Shown one piece after another: positions 36,810 through 47,858 of a stretch of 64,000 bases of DNA. Positions within the stretch are counted from its first letter, which is position 1; every line of letters starts with the position of its first letter. Location of the stretch: positions 1,318,683-1,382,682 of the forward strand of contig JAESIW010000118.1 of assembly GCA_016802295.1 (NCBI GenBank), in the 5' to 3' direction. Below the pieces are notes generated by a model. It saw only the letters and a program-made list of their open reading frames with translations, was not told the DNA's origin and did not search any database. A program made the translations under genes and the position numbers. Origin of the DNA: Brachionus rotundiformis (lineage: Eukaryota > Rotifera > Eurotatoria > Ploima > Brachionidae).

Positions 36810-37776
36810 TTAATCACCATATTCACAAATACCATTTGATGAGAGACTACAACTGGTAATAATCAAAAGTGAACTTGGAATGGTGTAAAAGCCAAAGCAT
36901 CCAGTGTAGCTTGTTACTATTCCATTGTCAAAATATGATGAATTAATTGGACTTAAGTTCATCCATTCATAGACTCCAATCACATCATATTTGGCATATA
37001 CCTTTTTTTAAATTATTAGACAATTAGAAAACTTATCTTTATTAATTGAATATACCCAAGTGCGTTGATTGCCACTACTGCTCGTCAGACTCTTGGATAT
37101 TGGTCTAAAATAGTCAAACTTTTCATTGTTGTCAGCAATCAATAAAGATGAATTAAGAGAAGAACAATATGTGACAAAGTCTTGCCATCTTTTTAATGTA
37201 CTAAAACCTTGATAACATATGCTTTTGTATCCTAACCAACCATTTCTACATTTTATACACTTGCCTTGAGTTTTTGAGAAATAACTTTTTTAAAATAAAA
37301 TTAATTATTTTTTTTTTAATTAAAAAAAATGACCACCTTAAATTATCAATGCAAGAGCATTCACTCCCTGAACAAGTATAATCAGCAGATGTTGTTGTCA
37401 TAGTAGTTGATGTTGTGATGGAATTTGTTGTTTCCAAATAGACTTTTTTTCTGTAAATAAATGAATTGGTGGTTGGTAAAATGTCTGTCTCTTTCAAATT
37501 TTCGGATGATAAAAATTCGCATTGGGAAATGTTATCAAGCTTTTTATATGAAAAGATCAAACATACATCCTTTTTCGAACAGATAGAGGCACATTTTAAA
37601 AGAGTCAAGCGTTGAACCATAGATAATAAGTGGACACTTCGAAATTGATCGGAAAATGCCAACTCATTTGAGCCATTAAGTCTCAGTTTCTCAAATCTGT
37701 TTATCTCTTGACCAAATTTGAACCCCATCTTGAATTGAAAAATGACCAATATCGTTATTTGACATATGAATTTCAT
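36810..37776 (-). CDS. Secreted PAN + C-type-lectin-like protein, cluster member 7
   Basis: Three exons with standard intron positions. Exon 1 has a signal peptide (MKFICQITILVIFQFKMG), a PAN-like domain (LLKCASICSKKDVCLIF ... CEFL), a Thr/Ser linker (TTNSITTSTTMTTTSA) and YTCSGSECSCIDNL. Exon 2 gives YFSKTQGKCIKCRNGWLGYK, and exon 3 ends GVYEWMNLSPINSSY ... SNGICEYGD. The PAN half nearly matches member 4, but the lectin half is well diverged from it. It is convergent with member 6, about 112 bp between stops. Secreted; ligand unknown. Confidence 0.8.
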
Positions 37777-39681
37777 TTTTTAAGGTTTTTTTAATAATAA
37801 AGCAATAATTTTCAAGGATTTCACTTAACAAATTAGAGTTAATGAAAAAGTCAATATATTTTTAATTAAAAAAAACAAAGTATTTTTAATAAAAATTGAA
37901 AAATTTTAAAAGTAAAAGTGAATTATTGCTTTTGAGAATGTTCCGCTATAAACCATTTTTCTTTTAAAAAAATGTCTACCTCGTATTATATTTTTTCACT
38001 AGAAATAATTAAAAATAAACAGAAAATAAAAAAATAAATAACTTGAATCATTTAATTTAATTTTATTTCTCTTACGCAAAAAAACAAAGAAATTAGTTTT
38101 AGATAATTTCTTTAGATAATAACCAGACAATTTAATATTCTTTTTTTTAGGTACTCATCAAGCATTATCCATCAGATTTCTCTTTTATAAAATGTGGTTG
38201 TTTCTTTTAGAGGCTTCGGTGGATTTTATCTAATTGTTTTTTAATGATTAAATTTTCAATTTAATAAATTAATAAAATATCTAAAAAGTGCTTATTGTTA
38301 ATCTTGTTCAATTTGACAAGCTTAGAAAAATAAATGAATCTGAATCACCAAATTATAAGGATTTGTGGGATTTAAAATTTAAAGACACTCAAAAATTAGA
38401 TTTCTAAATACTCATTCTCAATCAAAGATAACTATCTTATTCATTATATATTTTTAAATTAATATTTAAAATGTAATTAATTTCTTTCTACACAAAATTA
38501 TGCTCAGGTAAAATTAAATTCTTCAAAAGTGAAGAAAAAAATTGTTTACCATTCTTTAAAAATTAAATGTCAAACAAATTTTTAATTTTATTTAGACTAC
38601 TTTTACACAATGATCTTCTTTTTTAAATTAATAACTAAGAGATATGATGTCTGTTTATTTCGGTGATAAAATTTTCAAAAAATTGAGACATTTGCGCCGT
38701 GCCAAATTCTCTTTTGATCAAAATATTAAAATTAGGATTTTTATTTATTATTTATGTTCTTTAAGTTATTTAAAATCTTGAGGCCACGAGATTTAAGTTA
38801 AATATGGGCACCAATATTTACACAAAAGAGAACATAGGCCTTATTTTTTTGTCATTTGTCACTTTAAATGAAAATATTAAAACAAGATTTTATTAATAAA
38901 TTTCAATGGATTAAAAACATAAGCGCAAATCTTAGCCAAAATGTATCAAACTGAGATCTAATTGTGTATTTCAAATGTTAATTAGGGAGATTTCTTTAAA
39001 TTGAATAGTATGATCTAGCTTTGGGACTTGTTTTTATTATGCAATATAGATATTTTCTTAAGTTTATCATAGTTAGTATTTCTCACCTATTCTAAATTAA
39101 ATCCCAAAATCAAATATTAGGAGAGCTTTTTTCTCAATTGAATTCATTTTATTTAAAAGCTAATAAACTAAAAAGTGATAATATAGGCACACAGATGGGT
39201 GCCGCTTAGGCTTAATAATAAATTTTAAAATATTTGATCAACAAAATCTGTATAGTGTAGACGCCAAATTTTTTTTTTCAATCAATTTAGGTTAAGAGAG
39301 ATAAGCTATTGAAAAATGTTTGATTTTCAGAGTCAAATTTAATAGATTTTTTTTTAATTGAATATTTTAAAGACGAATTTTTTATTATTTGTTTAAACTT
39401 AATTAAAATATCATATTGTATTTTAATTAGATTTTTCTAAGGCTAACTTCAAGGAAAGGCAACAATTTCTCTAAAATATCAAATTTCCCATTTGCACACA
39501 GTTTTATAAATATTCATCGGTTTAATCAAGCGGAAAATAATTTTCTAAATCTTTTATTTGTTTTATCATTTTATCATTTATTCAGGAAAAATTGTTTGTC
39601 TAGGTTTAGCTTACCGGAACTAAAGGATAGTAATTTAACAAAAACAAAGTTTAGATTCAAGATGAGTGGTTAAGTTACCAA
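37777..39681. other. Long intergenic stretch, nothing recognised
   Basis: About 1.9 kb of AT-rich sequence. A 46-codon frame at about 38645-38780 (MMSVYFGDKIFKKLRHLRRA) is the only one I noted and has no support. It marks the right edge of the lectin cluster. Confidence 0.55.
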
Positions 39682-41304
39682 ATGGCAAAGTTTTTCTATA
39701 TACACACAATATTTGTCCTTTTGGTCAGCTCAGCAGTGACCAAGTGTCCGTACTACATCGACATATTCAACTGTGTAAACATCAATTGCAATGGAAGGAC
39801 AGATTTGACCGAAATATCCTCGTCGATTTCGGACCTCATCGACTACCAGTTCAAGCCTGTCAATCTGCTTTGCTCGCTTGATCTGAGCAATACCGGAATA
39901 GTGGAAATAAGCTCCAGAGTGGTCCAAAATATAAACAAAATCTTGCACAAACTGAGCCAACAAAATGCCAAACAAGAGTCAACCATTTTAAAGATTTCAT
40001 TTTCAAACATCAATCGGATCAAACTATTGAACATGTCTTCCAATTTGGCTTTTTTTATCTATGATTCCCAAATTGAATTGATAGAACCAAATAGCTTTAG
40101 AAATCTAAAACTAGAGCTTTATTTAATGAATGTCAGTTTTACAATTTTAAATTGGATTAATTTATTAAACGGGGTCAAGTTAAAATTGCTTAATATTAGA
40201 CAAATTAATATTAATAAATCAGCATTTTATGACTTGGAACCAATTGGTAGAGTGAACGATTTAAAATTGTACAATACCTTTATACCTATTCTAAATGAGC
40301 AATATTTTATCTTTCCCCTAATAGACTCAGTCGAGCAAATAGAAATAGTTAATTGCTCGGTCCAAGTAATTAATAGCTCATATTTTAGAAAATTTAAAAA
40401 ATTAAAATATCTAACATTGTCATCTAATAATTTGACCAAAATAGATAATTTCATGTTCAAAGAGCTTGATGAGCTAGAATTTTTAGATATTGATAACAAC
40501 CCTATTGAGTATATACATCCACAAGCGTTTAGTTCGCTCAAAAAACTTCGCACTCTTTCAATTAATCTACATTTTAAAAAACTTTACCAACATGGCTACC
40601 AATGGATGTACAACTCACTCGAGTTGATGAGTCTAAACGATTTTAGTCTAAGAAATTCAGCAGTAATATCAAATTTTTGTAGTTTATATGAAATTGTCAA
40701 ATATTTGAATAGAATAAACCAAAATTTGGCAGCGAATAACTTTGCCAATCAATTATCAATCAATGAGAGGCGCTTGAAGCTTTTTGCCCATGATCAGATA
40801 AAAATGGAATTAGGCGTGCTATTAAGAGATAAAAAGTTATTTTGTTCGGTCTATTTTGTGTGCATATATGCCAAGAATTATTCGATTGTTAGCTTTAATG
40901 CTTGGTCATTAGAATACTTTGATGTGTGTCCAGAAGTTTTGGCTTTAAATGACAATATTGAGTTTATATGTGAATTTTATAGAAAAGTAGACCAGTGCAC
41001 TAAAAGCTTGAAAGTAAAGTCCGAAAGTGACCAAAATATTATTGACCAGACGCTTGATGCGTCGATGACAACCATATTTGCCAAATATAATTTGTTAATT
41101 TTTCTTATTAGTTTTGTTTTGGTTATGACAGCATTTATGATTGGATTTTTTTTGTTAATTTCATTAATTAGAAAAAGATACATGTCTAAAAGGCCTAGGC
41201 GAAATAGGTTGAAAATTAGAACGCCAAAGAAAAGATGGCTCGATGATTCATTGGAGTCTGGTTATTACATAGTTCTAATGAATAAAAAACATGTAAAAAT
41301 TTAA
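39682..41304 (+). CDS. Leucine-rich-repeat single-pass transmembrane protein
   Basis: Single-exon protein of 540 residues. It has a signal peptide (MAKFFYIHTIFVLLVSSAV) and a Cys-containing N-terminal cap (CPYYIDIFNCVNINC). Irregular leucine-rich repeats at about residues 60-300 include LKYLTLSSNNLTKIDNFMF and LEFLDIDNNPIEYIHPQAF. A Cys-bearing region follows, then a transmembrane helix near residues 463-488 (LLIFLISFVLVMTAFMIGFF) and a short basic tail (RKRYMSKRPRRNRLKIR). It has no TIR or kinase domain. A cell-surface adhesion or recognition role is an inference from architecture; I recognise no specific orthologue. It is intronless, unlike most neighbours. Confidence 0.8.
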   Translation: MAKFFYIHTIFVLLVSSAVTKCPYYIDIFNCVNINCNGRTDLTEISSSISDLIDYQFKPVNLLCSLDLSNTGIVEISSRVVQNINKILHKLSQQNAKQESTILKISFSNINRIKLLNMSSNLAFFIYDSQIELIEPNSFRNLKLELYLMNVSFTILNWINLLNGVKLKLLNIRQININKSAFYDLEPIGRVNDLKLYNTFIPILNEQYFIFPLIDSVEQIEIVNCSVQVINSSYFRKFKKLKYLTLSSNNLTKIDNFMFKELDELEFLDIDNNPIEYIHPQAFSSLKKLRTLSINLHFKKLYQHGYQWMYNSLELMSLNDFSLRNSAVISNFCSLYEIVKYLNRINQNLAANNFANQLSINERRLKLFAHDQIKMELGVLLRDKKLFCSVYFVCIYAKNYSIVSFNAWSLEYFDVCPEVLALNDNIEFICEFYRKVDQCTKSLKVKSESDQNIIDQTLDASMTTIFAKYNLLIFLISFVLVMTAFMIGFFLLISLIRKRYMSKRPRRNRLKIRTPKKRWLDDSLESGYYIVLMNKKHVKI

Positions 41305-41677
41305 TTTTTATTGAGCTTTTTTTTTTTTTGATAATAAAAATTATTTCATTATTTTTATCAAATTAACTTTTCTAGCAAGAATTTTAAAGCTAGTCAATTA
41401 ATGTTTAAAGAAGCTATCAAATGTCTGCTAAATATCTATGTTATTTAAATAAATCCCAATCGAGAAATGACCACTCATAATATATTAACATCCTAATTAA
41501 AAATTAGTTAATTTAAAAAAATTTATTCAATTTTATTTTATAAAAATAAATCAAATCTTTGACATTATCATTTTTTAAATAAAAACAGATTATTATTTTA
41601 CTTACAAAATTTTCAAAAAAATTCTAGTCAATAAGACTATGATAAATTAATCATCTAACAAATATTAAACTTATTAT
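41305..41677. other. Convergent 3' spacer
   Basis: AT-rich sequence between two converging genes, presumably both 3' UTRs. Nothing else is recognised. Confidence 0.6.
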
Positions 41678-42312
41678 TTATAAAATTTCAATAGTACCAA
41701 TCATTTTAACTTTGTAGAATGGTTTGGCAAAAATTCCATAATTATATCGTTCGGCTTGAATATAGTCGAATGAGCTTGATGACTTAATTACTTGGGCCAT
41801 ACGATTCCAGCACACCGAATCGACCACAATGATTCCTGTATTTTGTTTGGTTACTCTATCTGTGCCATGCAAAGACATTTTTTTGCTTTCTTCTCTCATA
41901 TGTTTATAATACCACCATCCGGTATTGTCAATTTTTCTGGGAAAGAGTCTGAACCAAATCGAGGGAATTTGACCAGCTGTGGCCTTAAATTCACCTATTG
42001 CAAAAAGTGTAAAGTTTAATGGCAAATTGTCAATTTTTGCTTCACAAGTTTCGTTTCCATTAAATCTTTACCCAAAAATGTTCATTTTTATCTAATTTAT
42101 TTATCAGCAGAAGACTTACGAATCGCAATACAGCTCGCTCTTAGCGGAAACAAATTGGCATTTTGTAGTTTTTATATTAACTTAAAAGAAAAACTTTGGC
42201 AAATATGGCCAAATTTAAATAACTAAAAATTACAAGTACTAGTCTTGGCAAAAACCAGACAAAAGCACAAAAATGGTATCAAAAACAAGATTTTATATTT
42301 CAAGCCGAACAT
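41678..42312 (-). CDS. Unrecognised small secreted protein, three exons
   Basis: Exon 1 starts at 42312 with MFGLKYKILFLIPFLCFCLV and FAKT, a clear signal peptide. Exon 2 encodes KTTKCQFVSAKSELYCD. Exon 3 begins FNGNETCEAKIDNLPLNFTL and runs to the stop at 41678. All joins use GT/AG introns of about 50-60 bp and stay in frame. The mature protein is about 150 residues with Cys in KCQF, LYCD, ETCE and SVCWNRM, and aromatic-rich segments (NTGWWYYKHM). No membrane anchor. I do not recognise the family. The clean splicing and leader make it a convincing gene. Confidence 0.65.
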
Positions 42313-42510
42313 AATTGATACCTTTTTTAAAAATTAATTAATTTTAAAAATTAGAGAAAAAACTTTTAAATTTAAAGCTAATTTTCAAAGCTGCAGTCAT
42401 TTAAATGTAAGCTAGTTTATAAGACTATACTCAAGTCTTTGGCTTACACTTTTAAATTTATTTAAAGCATGCTTTAAAGTAAAGATAATTAAAACTAATT
42501 TAATTTTACA

Positions 42511-43057
42511 ATGAATGAAATTTATGATTTGATACAAAAACAATTGAAAGCAATACAGTAATTTTCCATTTAGGCTCATAATATGGTTGATTATTTTTGT
42601 TACCAAGTCTGAATAGTGTAAAGCTTGAGCTGAGCAAATTTGATAAAAAAGATGGTGTGTACGAGGCGTACTCTCAATGGTTTAAGGAAGTGTTGCCAAA
42701 ATGTAAAGAAAACTTCGACGAATATAACAAAAGCATGAACTTTTTTGAAAAAGTAGAAAAACTTCATTCAATGATCAGATCTTCGGACAAAAATGAAAAG
42801 CCAGCATGGTAAATTTTTGTCCAAATAGAGCAGAAATTAAATTTTTTTTTAATTTAAATTTTTACAGGAGATTTGTGGACGATTCTAACAAATCAATAGA
42901 TTCTCTCCTAGTCGAAGATAAAAGACGACTAGTTGACTCAATGGATGCACTGTGCTCCAAATATGACATAATAATAAAAAGCCTTGAAAAGGAGCTTGAC
43001 CACAAATCTGAGGAATTTCGCGCCAAATTGAACAAATTGGTCCCTAAATCGGACTAA
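42511..43057 (+). CDS. Small coiled-coil protein, possibly BLOC1S5 (Muted)-like
   Basis: Three exons: MNEIYDLIQKQLKAI, then LNSVKLELSKFDKK through KNEKPAW, then RFVDDSNKSIDSLL to VPKSD. Introns are about 50-60 bp. The protein, about 147 residues, is largely helical, with VLPKCKENFDEYNKSM and a C-terminal coiled coil (MDALCSKYDIIIKSLEKEL). The LPKC motif followed by a coiled coil and a W-x-F segment resembles BLOC1S5, a lysosome-related-organelle complex subunit, but similarity is weak and I made it from memory. That it is a gene is likely; its identity is tentative. Confidence 0.6.
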
Positions 43058-43212
43058 ATTCGATTAAAATTTTTAAAAAATATATTAACACCTTTTTTAA
43101 ATAAATTTTTGTACATATTTTTCAATATTAAATTAATTAATTAATTCATTCAAATGGTTATAAATAATCATTTAAAAAATATTTATTTTAGATATTAACT
43201 TGAGTTTATTAG

Positions 43213-43767
43213 ATGAGTAAATCAGTGCTCGATCAGCAAGCAGAAAAGCTACTGACTGAGTTGTTGGAAATAGTAGAACAAAAATGGGTCTTGTCGACCA
43301 ATATTGGAAGTTCACATATCAAAAATATTTATGATGATTATTCGAAATTGGTTTATAAAGATGAAGATAAAGAAAAGGCCATTATTGATAGTGATAAATT
43401 TGCCAATCTCTCTAAATGTAATCAATTTTTTGACAAACTTAAGTCAGAATTAAGCAATTTGAATAACTACAAGTCTCGTTTGGAGCAAATTACCAAAAAT
43501 TTAGGAAGCTTATTAGAAATGGAATTGGATATTTTTTCCTCTATAGATAGAAACGAATTTAAAAATGATCTTTTAAAATTAAAAGTAAATTATTTAAATG
43601 AATATCAACTAAAAACATGCCTTGTTGATGAATACTTATTTAAATCACGTCTGAAAGAAGACTGTCAAACTACACTAGCTTCTCTATGGATTAATCAACC
43701 ATATATTGATGAATATTTAAATTTAAAATTAGTATCTTATATCAAATTCAATTTATTAAAAAAATAA
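43213..43767 (+). CDS. CINP: CINP, CDK2-interacting protein homologue
   Basis: Single-exon helical protein of 184 residues. In vertebrates CINP binds CDK2/cyclin and ATRIP and works with the 55LCC AAA-ATPase complex. The C-terminus carries the family block TLASLWINQPYIDEYLNLKL, comparable to SMWLHQPYV with following leucines in human CINP. Upstream is a coiled coil (FFDKLKSELSNLNNYKSRLE), as expected. Length fits the family (about 210 in human). It is convergent with the BTB gene, the two stop codons being only about 11 bp apart, so their 3' UTRs must overlap. Confidence 0.7.
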   Translation: MSKSVLDQQAEKLLTELLEIVEQKWVLSTNIGSSHIKNIYDDYSKLVYKDEDKEKAIIDSDKFANLSKCNQFFDKLKSELSNLNNYKSRLEQITKNLGSLLEMELDIFSSIDRNEFKNDLLKLKVNYLNEYQLKTCLVDEYLFKSRLKEDCQTTLASLWINQPYIDEYLNLKLVSYIKFNLLKK

Positions 43768-43778
43768 ACACTCTTTTT

Positions 43779-44488
43779 TTATTCATTTAGAGAATACTTT
43801 TTTTTCAGATTGGCATCTGAATTTTGCTTAAGCTTCATGGTCATTGAGTTTAGTTTTTCTTGTATAAAGTCAATTATTTTAGAATAAACCTGAAGCTTGA
43901 TTGAATCATCAAGCTCATTAAACTTGCCATTGGACTCGAGCTGAGCTTTGGTGAATTTACTTGCCAAACTTTCGATGCAAAGTCCAATTAACCTTTTTAA
44001 ATTATAGTCAATTGCCAAGCTTATTAGATCTGTCAGGAAATCGATTTGCAGCTCTATTTCTTTGCCGTACAATTTGGATTTTTTCAGCTCTTCCACTTTT
44101 CTAATCAAGTGTTTCTCAATTAAAATTTTTAAGCTACTAATTAGATATTCTTCGCTCAGTTCCAAAAGTGTTTGAACACTTTTTTCTTCAATTTTCTTTG
44201 GATAATTTGGATAAATCATTTTCAATAGTATTAGGATGTCGTCTAATTTTTTATCTGGTAGTTTAATCAAATTCTCATGTGATTCACGGAGGTTGGAAGA
44301 AAGCATTTTTCTAAATACAGGAGAAGCTGTACCTTTAAATTAGTTGGCAAAATTATTTCCATCATTTTTAACTTTAAAATACCTAAAATTGCCTTGTGCA
44401 CGTAAAGTGTTTGGTTTTCGACTATTATCTTAAGATCGGATAATTCATCGCCATTGAAAAAATCATATAATTCAATATTTAAATCCAT
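43779..44488 (-). CDS. BTB/POZ-domain protein
   Basis: Two exons. Exon 1 encodes MDLNIELYDFFNGDELSDLK and TLYVHKAIL. A 50-bp GT/AG intron is removed and exon 2 continues GTASPVFRKMLSSNLRES, restoring the canonical BTB core (VHKAIL...SPVFRKML). Without the splice the frame seems to end early. The rest is helical with a BACK-like region of about 140 residues, ending KKKYSLNE. No kelch, MATH or zinc-finger domain follows, so it may be a minimal Cullin-3 adaptor or an oligomerising BTB protein. Length about 220 residues. Confidence 0.82.
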
Positions 44489-44639
44489 TTTTTAATAAAT
44501 TAATTTTAAACTCAATTTTATAGGTAAATTTTATTTAAAGTATTTTCCTTTTATGGTATACAAAAATTTTCGAGTCTTTTTTTAAACTAATTACCAAAAA
44601 TGGTAGTAATTTTTGTCATAATTTAGATATTTGAGCAAA

Positions 44640-44899
44640 ATGAAAACTAAGGGCAACCCGGAAAAAGCTGAAATTCTGGCAATGAGTGAAAAAAAATTGC
44701 ACAAAGTGACCAATATGTGCAGTAGTTTGAAAAAAACGCGCACAATAGCCAAAAAACCGAAAAAGGTTGATTTAAATTTAAAAAAGGTATTAATTTAATT
44801 AAAAAATGACATAATTTAGTCAGTAATTATTTTTGTTTTAATTAGCTTGATTTTAACAAGAAAGAAGTAAAAAAAAATCAACAAGAAATTAAAAAATAA
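44640..44899 (+). CDS. Tiny lysine-rich protein, two exons
   Basis: The first exon starts at 44640 in good context (CAAAATG) and encodes MKTKGNPEKAEILAMSEKKL and onward, including SSLKKTRTIAKKPKK. A GT/AG intron of about 60 bp is followed by LDFNKKEVKKNQQEIKK and a stop. The total is about 66 residues, roughly one third Lys, with no hydrophobic segment. It could be a nuclear or ribosome-biogenesis peptide, but I recognise no family. The in-frame splice supports a real gene. Confidence 0.5.
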
Positions 44900-45147
44900 A
44901 AAATTTATCTTTTTCTTTTTTAAATAAACTATTAAAATTGGAAGCATTTTTTATTATAAATTAACCAAATGACTAATTTAATTATTCCTAAGTTTTTTTC
45001 ATTTAAAACAAGCTTTTTTGTTAATAAAAAAATAACAATTTTTAGGACTAAAAATTTACCAACTCAAAATTATTTAAATATGTACCTAGATAAGTTATAT
45101 AAGAAATTAAATTGTTAATAAACTCACATTTTAAAAATTAAATAATA

Positions 45148-47425
45148 ATGGGTAAAAACAAGACCGTAAATGTAAAGTCCTCACTTGGTAAAGCCTTGGT
45201 GAGATCACGTTTTAGCAAAGGTAGCCGAGAAGTAGACTCAAACGAAAAGTGGGTAAGTAAGAGATAAAATTGACAGCTTTTTTAATAGATAATCCTTAAA
45301 TTTTAGCTTCATACTTCTAATATAACTGAGTCTGATGATTGGAATAAGTTAAACTTAAATTCTGTCACTGAGCAAAATTCACTCGATGACTTTTTGACTA
45401 CAGCTGAGCTTGCTGGAAAAGAATTCGAATCTGGTAAAATAAATTTTATCCAAAAATATTTTCAACTTGTTTATTAATTTCTATTCAGAACGTTTAAACA
45501 TAAAATTTGTTGGAACAAGTGCCAAAATTGGTGTTCTTAACAACGAAGAAAAGAAAAAAATAAAAGAGGCTCAAGAAAAAAACCAAAATTTGTTGCGCAT
45601 TCCACGTAGGCCTTTCTGGAAAGGTACCGACATTGATGCCAAGACTCTTCAATTGCAAGAAAGGCAATCTTTTTTGGAATGGAGACGCAATTTAGCCAGG
45701 TAACTAAAAGAACTTGAAAAAAGTTTATGACTTTATACTTTTTTCATCAGTGCTCAAGAAAACGAGTTTCTTTCCATGACCCCATTTGAGAAAAACTTGG
45801 AATTCTGGCGCCAATTATGGAGAGTGATTGAAAGAAGTGATGTAGTTGTTCAAATAGTTGATGCACGCAATCCATTGCTTTTTTATTGCCAAGATCTGGA
45901 AAAATATGTCAAGGAAATAGATGAAAATAAAATTAATCTATTACTAATCAATAAATCTGACTATCTAACAGATAGACAGCGCTTGGAATGGCTTAGATAC
46001 TTTGAAAAGATAAAAATTAGAGTGGCATTTTGGTCTGCTGCTATTGCCAATGAAAAAAGTAATTTGGAAAAAATAGAAGAATATGAAAATAACCTCGATG
46101 ATTCTGGTCGGAAAAGACTGGATTCCGAAATGACAAATACCAGTTCGATTAGGGATGAATTAAGTCTGGTTGAAGAGTCCGAAGAGGACGAAGAAGAGGC
46201 TGGCTCTTCTGGGATTTATAACAAATTCCATGTTCTGCAAGAAGATGAAGAAAAAGCTGAGTCTGATACAGAAGAGGAAATAAACGAACCAAAATCTGAA
46301 GAAGAATCTGAGCAATCAGAAACAGAAACCTCTGGAGAGGCTATGGAGCCTAAGCAAAAATTGGTACCTAATGAGCCAATAATTGAACAAAAAAAAGATG
46401 AAGTAGATAAGAATATTGAAGAAATGGCGGAAAAGCTGCGCCAAATGAACATCACTGAAGAAGAGCGTGAAAAATGCCGCATTTTGAACAGCGCTGATTT
46501 AATTACTTTATTTAAAACAATTCACAAGAACATACCTGATAAAGCTAAACCAGGCTGTACCACTATTGGTTTGGTTGGCTATCCGAATGTTGGAAAAAGC
46601 TCGACCATAAACTCACTTTTAAAGCATAAAAAAGTAGGTGTAAGTGAAACACCTGGTAAAACCAAGCATTACCAAACTTTGTACATCGACGATGAATTGT
46701 TGCTTTGTGATTGTCCAGGTCTGGTTTTTCCTTCGTTTGTGTCCACGCGTGGAGAGCTGATTCTGAACGGTATTCTGCCAATCGACCAAATGAGGGATTA
46801 TGTAGAGCCTATGAATCTTGCTATTGATCACATACCACGCGCTGTATACGAAATGATTTATGGTATTCAGATAAAAAAGCCAACAGAAGGTCAAGTTGAA
46901 AATAGAGCCCCTACTGCTGAAGAGGTAGCATCTGCATATGCCATTTTTAGGAGCTACTTTAACCACAAAGGAATGCCTGACGTGCAAAGAGCTTCAAGAT
47001 ACATTCTAAAAGATTATGTAAATGGAAAGCTTCTATATTGCTATCCACCGCCTGGAGTCGATGCCAAATTGTTTCAGGATCATAGATACGAGACAAGCAA
47101 AGAAGTTAAGTATTTGGAAAAAGTTAAAAAAATAGAAAAACAGGTTTGTTTTGTGTTAGATAATTAGTATTTTTGAGCTAAAAATTTGATTCATTTTTAG
47201 ATGAGAGAAAAAAAAGCTCAATTGACTAATTTTGATAAGGATTTTTTCCAAAATTTGGAGCCTCGCGCTCTTACCAAAGGTGGAATAGTCGGATATCATA
47301 GACAAAAAGCTTTAGCCAAAACAGGTCAATTGAATCAGAGTGAAAAACCATGGAAAAAGCATAACAATATTAAAAAAAAAGAAAAATTAAGACGCTTGAC
47401 AAAACATTTTGATCAAAATGATTGA
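45148..47425 (+). CDS. LSG1: LSG1, large-subunit nuclear-export GTPase 1
   Basis: Cytoplasmic circularly permuted GTPase that releases the export adaptor NMD3 from pre-60S subunits. The N-terminus MGKNKTVNVKSSLGKALVRS, then WLHTSNITESDDWNKLNL and TEQNSLDDFLTTAELAGKEF, match the family. Motif order is permuted: DARNPLLF and the G4 box NKSD come before the P-loop GYPNVGKSS, the switch region ETPGKTKHYQTL and the G3 box DCPG. An acidic Glu/Ser-rich insert (about 46170-46330) separates the halves, as in other LSG1 proteins. The C-terminus has PRALTKGG and KPWKKHNNIKKKEKLRRL. Five or so exons with short introns; appears intact. Confidence 0.95.
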
Positions 47426-47858
47426 AAAATTTTCTTATTTATTGAATAAAATTTTGTTTATTTTGAATTAAATTTTTTAATTATTATCTAATTTTATAAT
47501 TAATTGTTTCATATCTAAATAATTAATTATTAAAAATGTTTTTGATGGTTTTTCATATTCTATTCATATTTAGAACTATCTAAAATTTTGATTTGAAACA
47601 ATTACCTTAATTAATTTTAATGAATAAGTTTTAATGAATATTGTTAAAAGAATCAATAACATAATATATTAATCAATTTATTAATTATCAATCAAAATTT
47701 CAAATGCATAAGCTAAATTATTAACAAGAAAAAAAGCAACATTTTTAGATAGTTTAATAATTGTCCGAAAATATAATCAAAATATCACATTTATGAATAA
47801 TTATTAAATTTCACGCAAGAAAAATTAAAAAATAATCTTTTATTAAAAATTAATAAGT
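47426..47858. other. Convergent 3' spacer (LSG1 / ILK)
   Basis: AT-rich, between two converging genes. AATAAA-type signals are frequent on both strands. No coding frame seen. Confidence 0.6.

Noticed and set aside
39666..40043. Short frames on both strands overlapping the LRR gene start
   Set aside because: They lie inside the 540-residue LRR frame, which has a signal peptide, repeats and a transmembrane segment; the others are shadows.
44267..44488. Apparent frameshift in the BTB gene between VHKAIL and the next frame
   Set aside because: A 50-bp GT/AG intron restores VHKAILGTASPVFRKML exactly, so the gene is spliced, not broken.
46216..46482. 88-codon Ser-rich minus-strand frame
   Set aside because: It is antisense to the acidic Glu/Ser insert of LSG1; the bias simply mirrors the GAA/TCT-rich coding strand.
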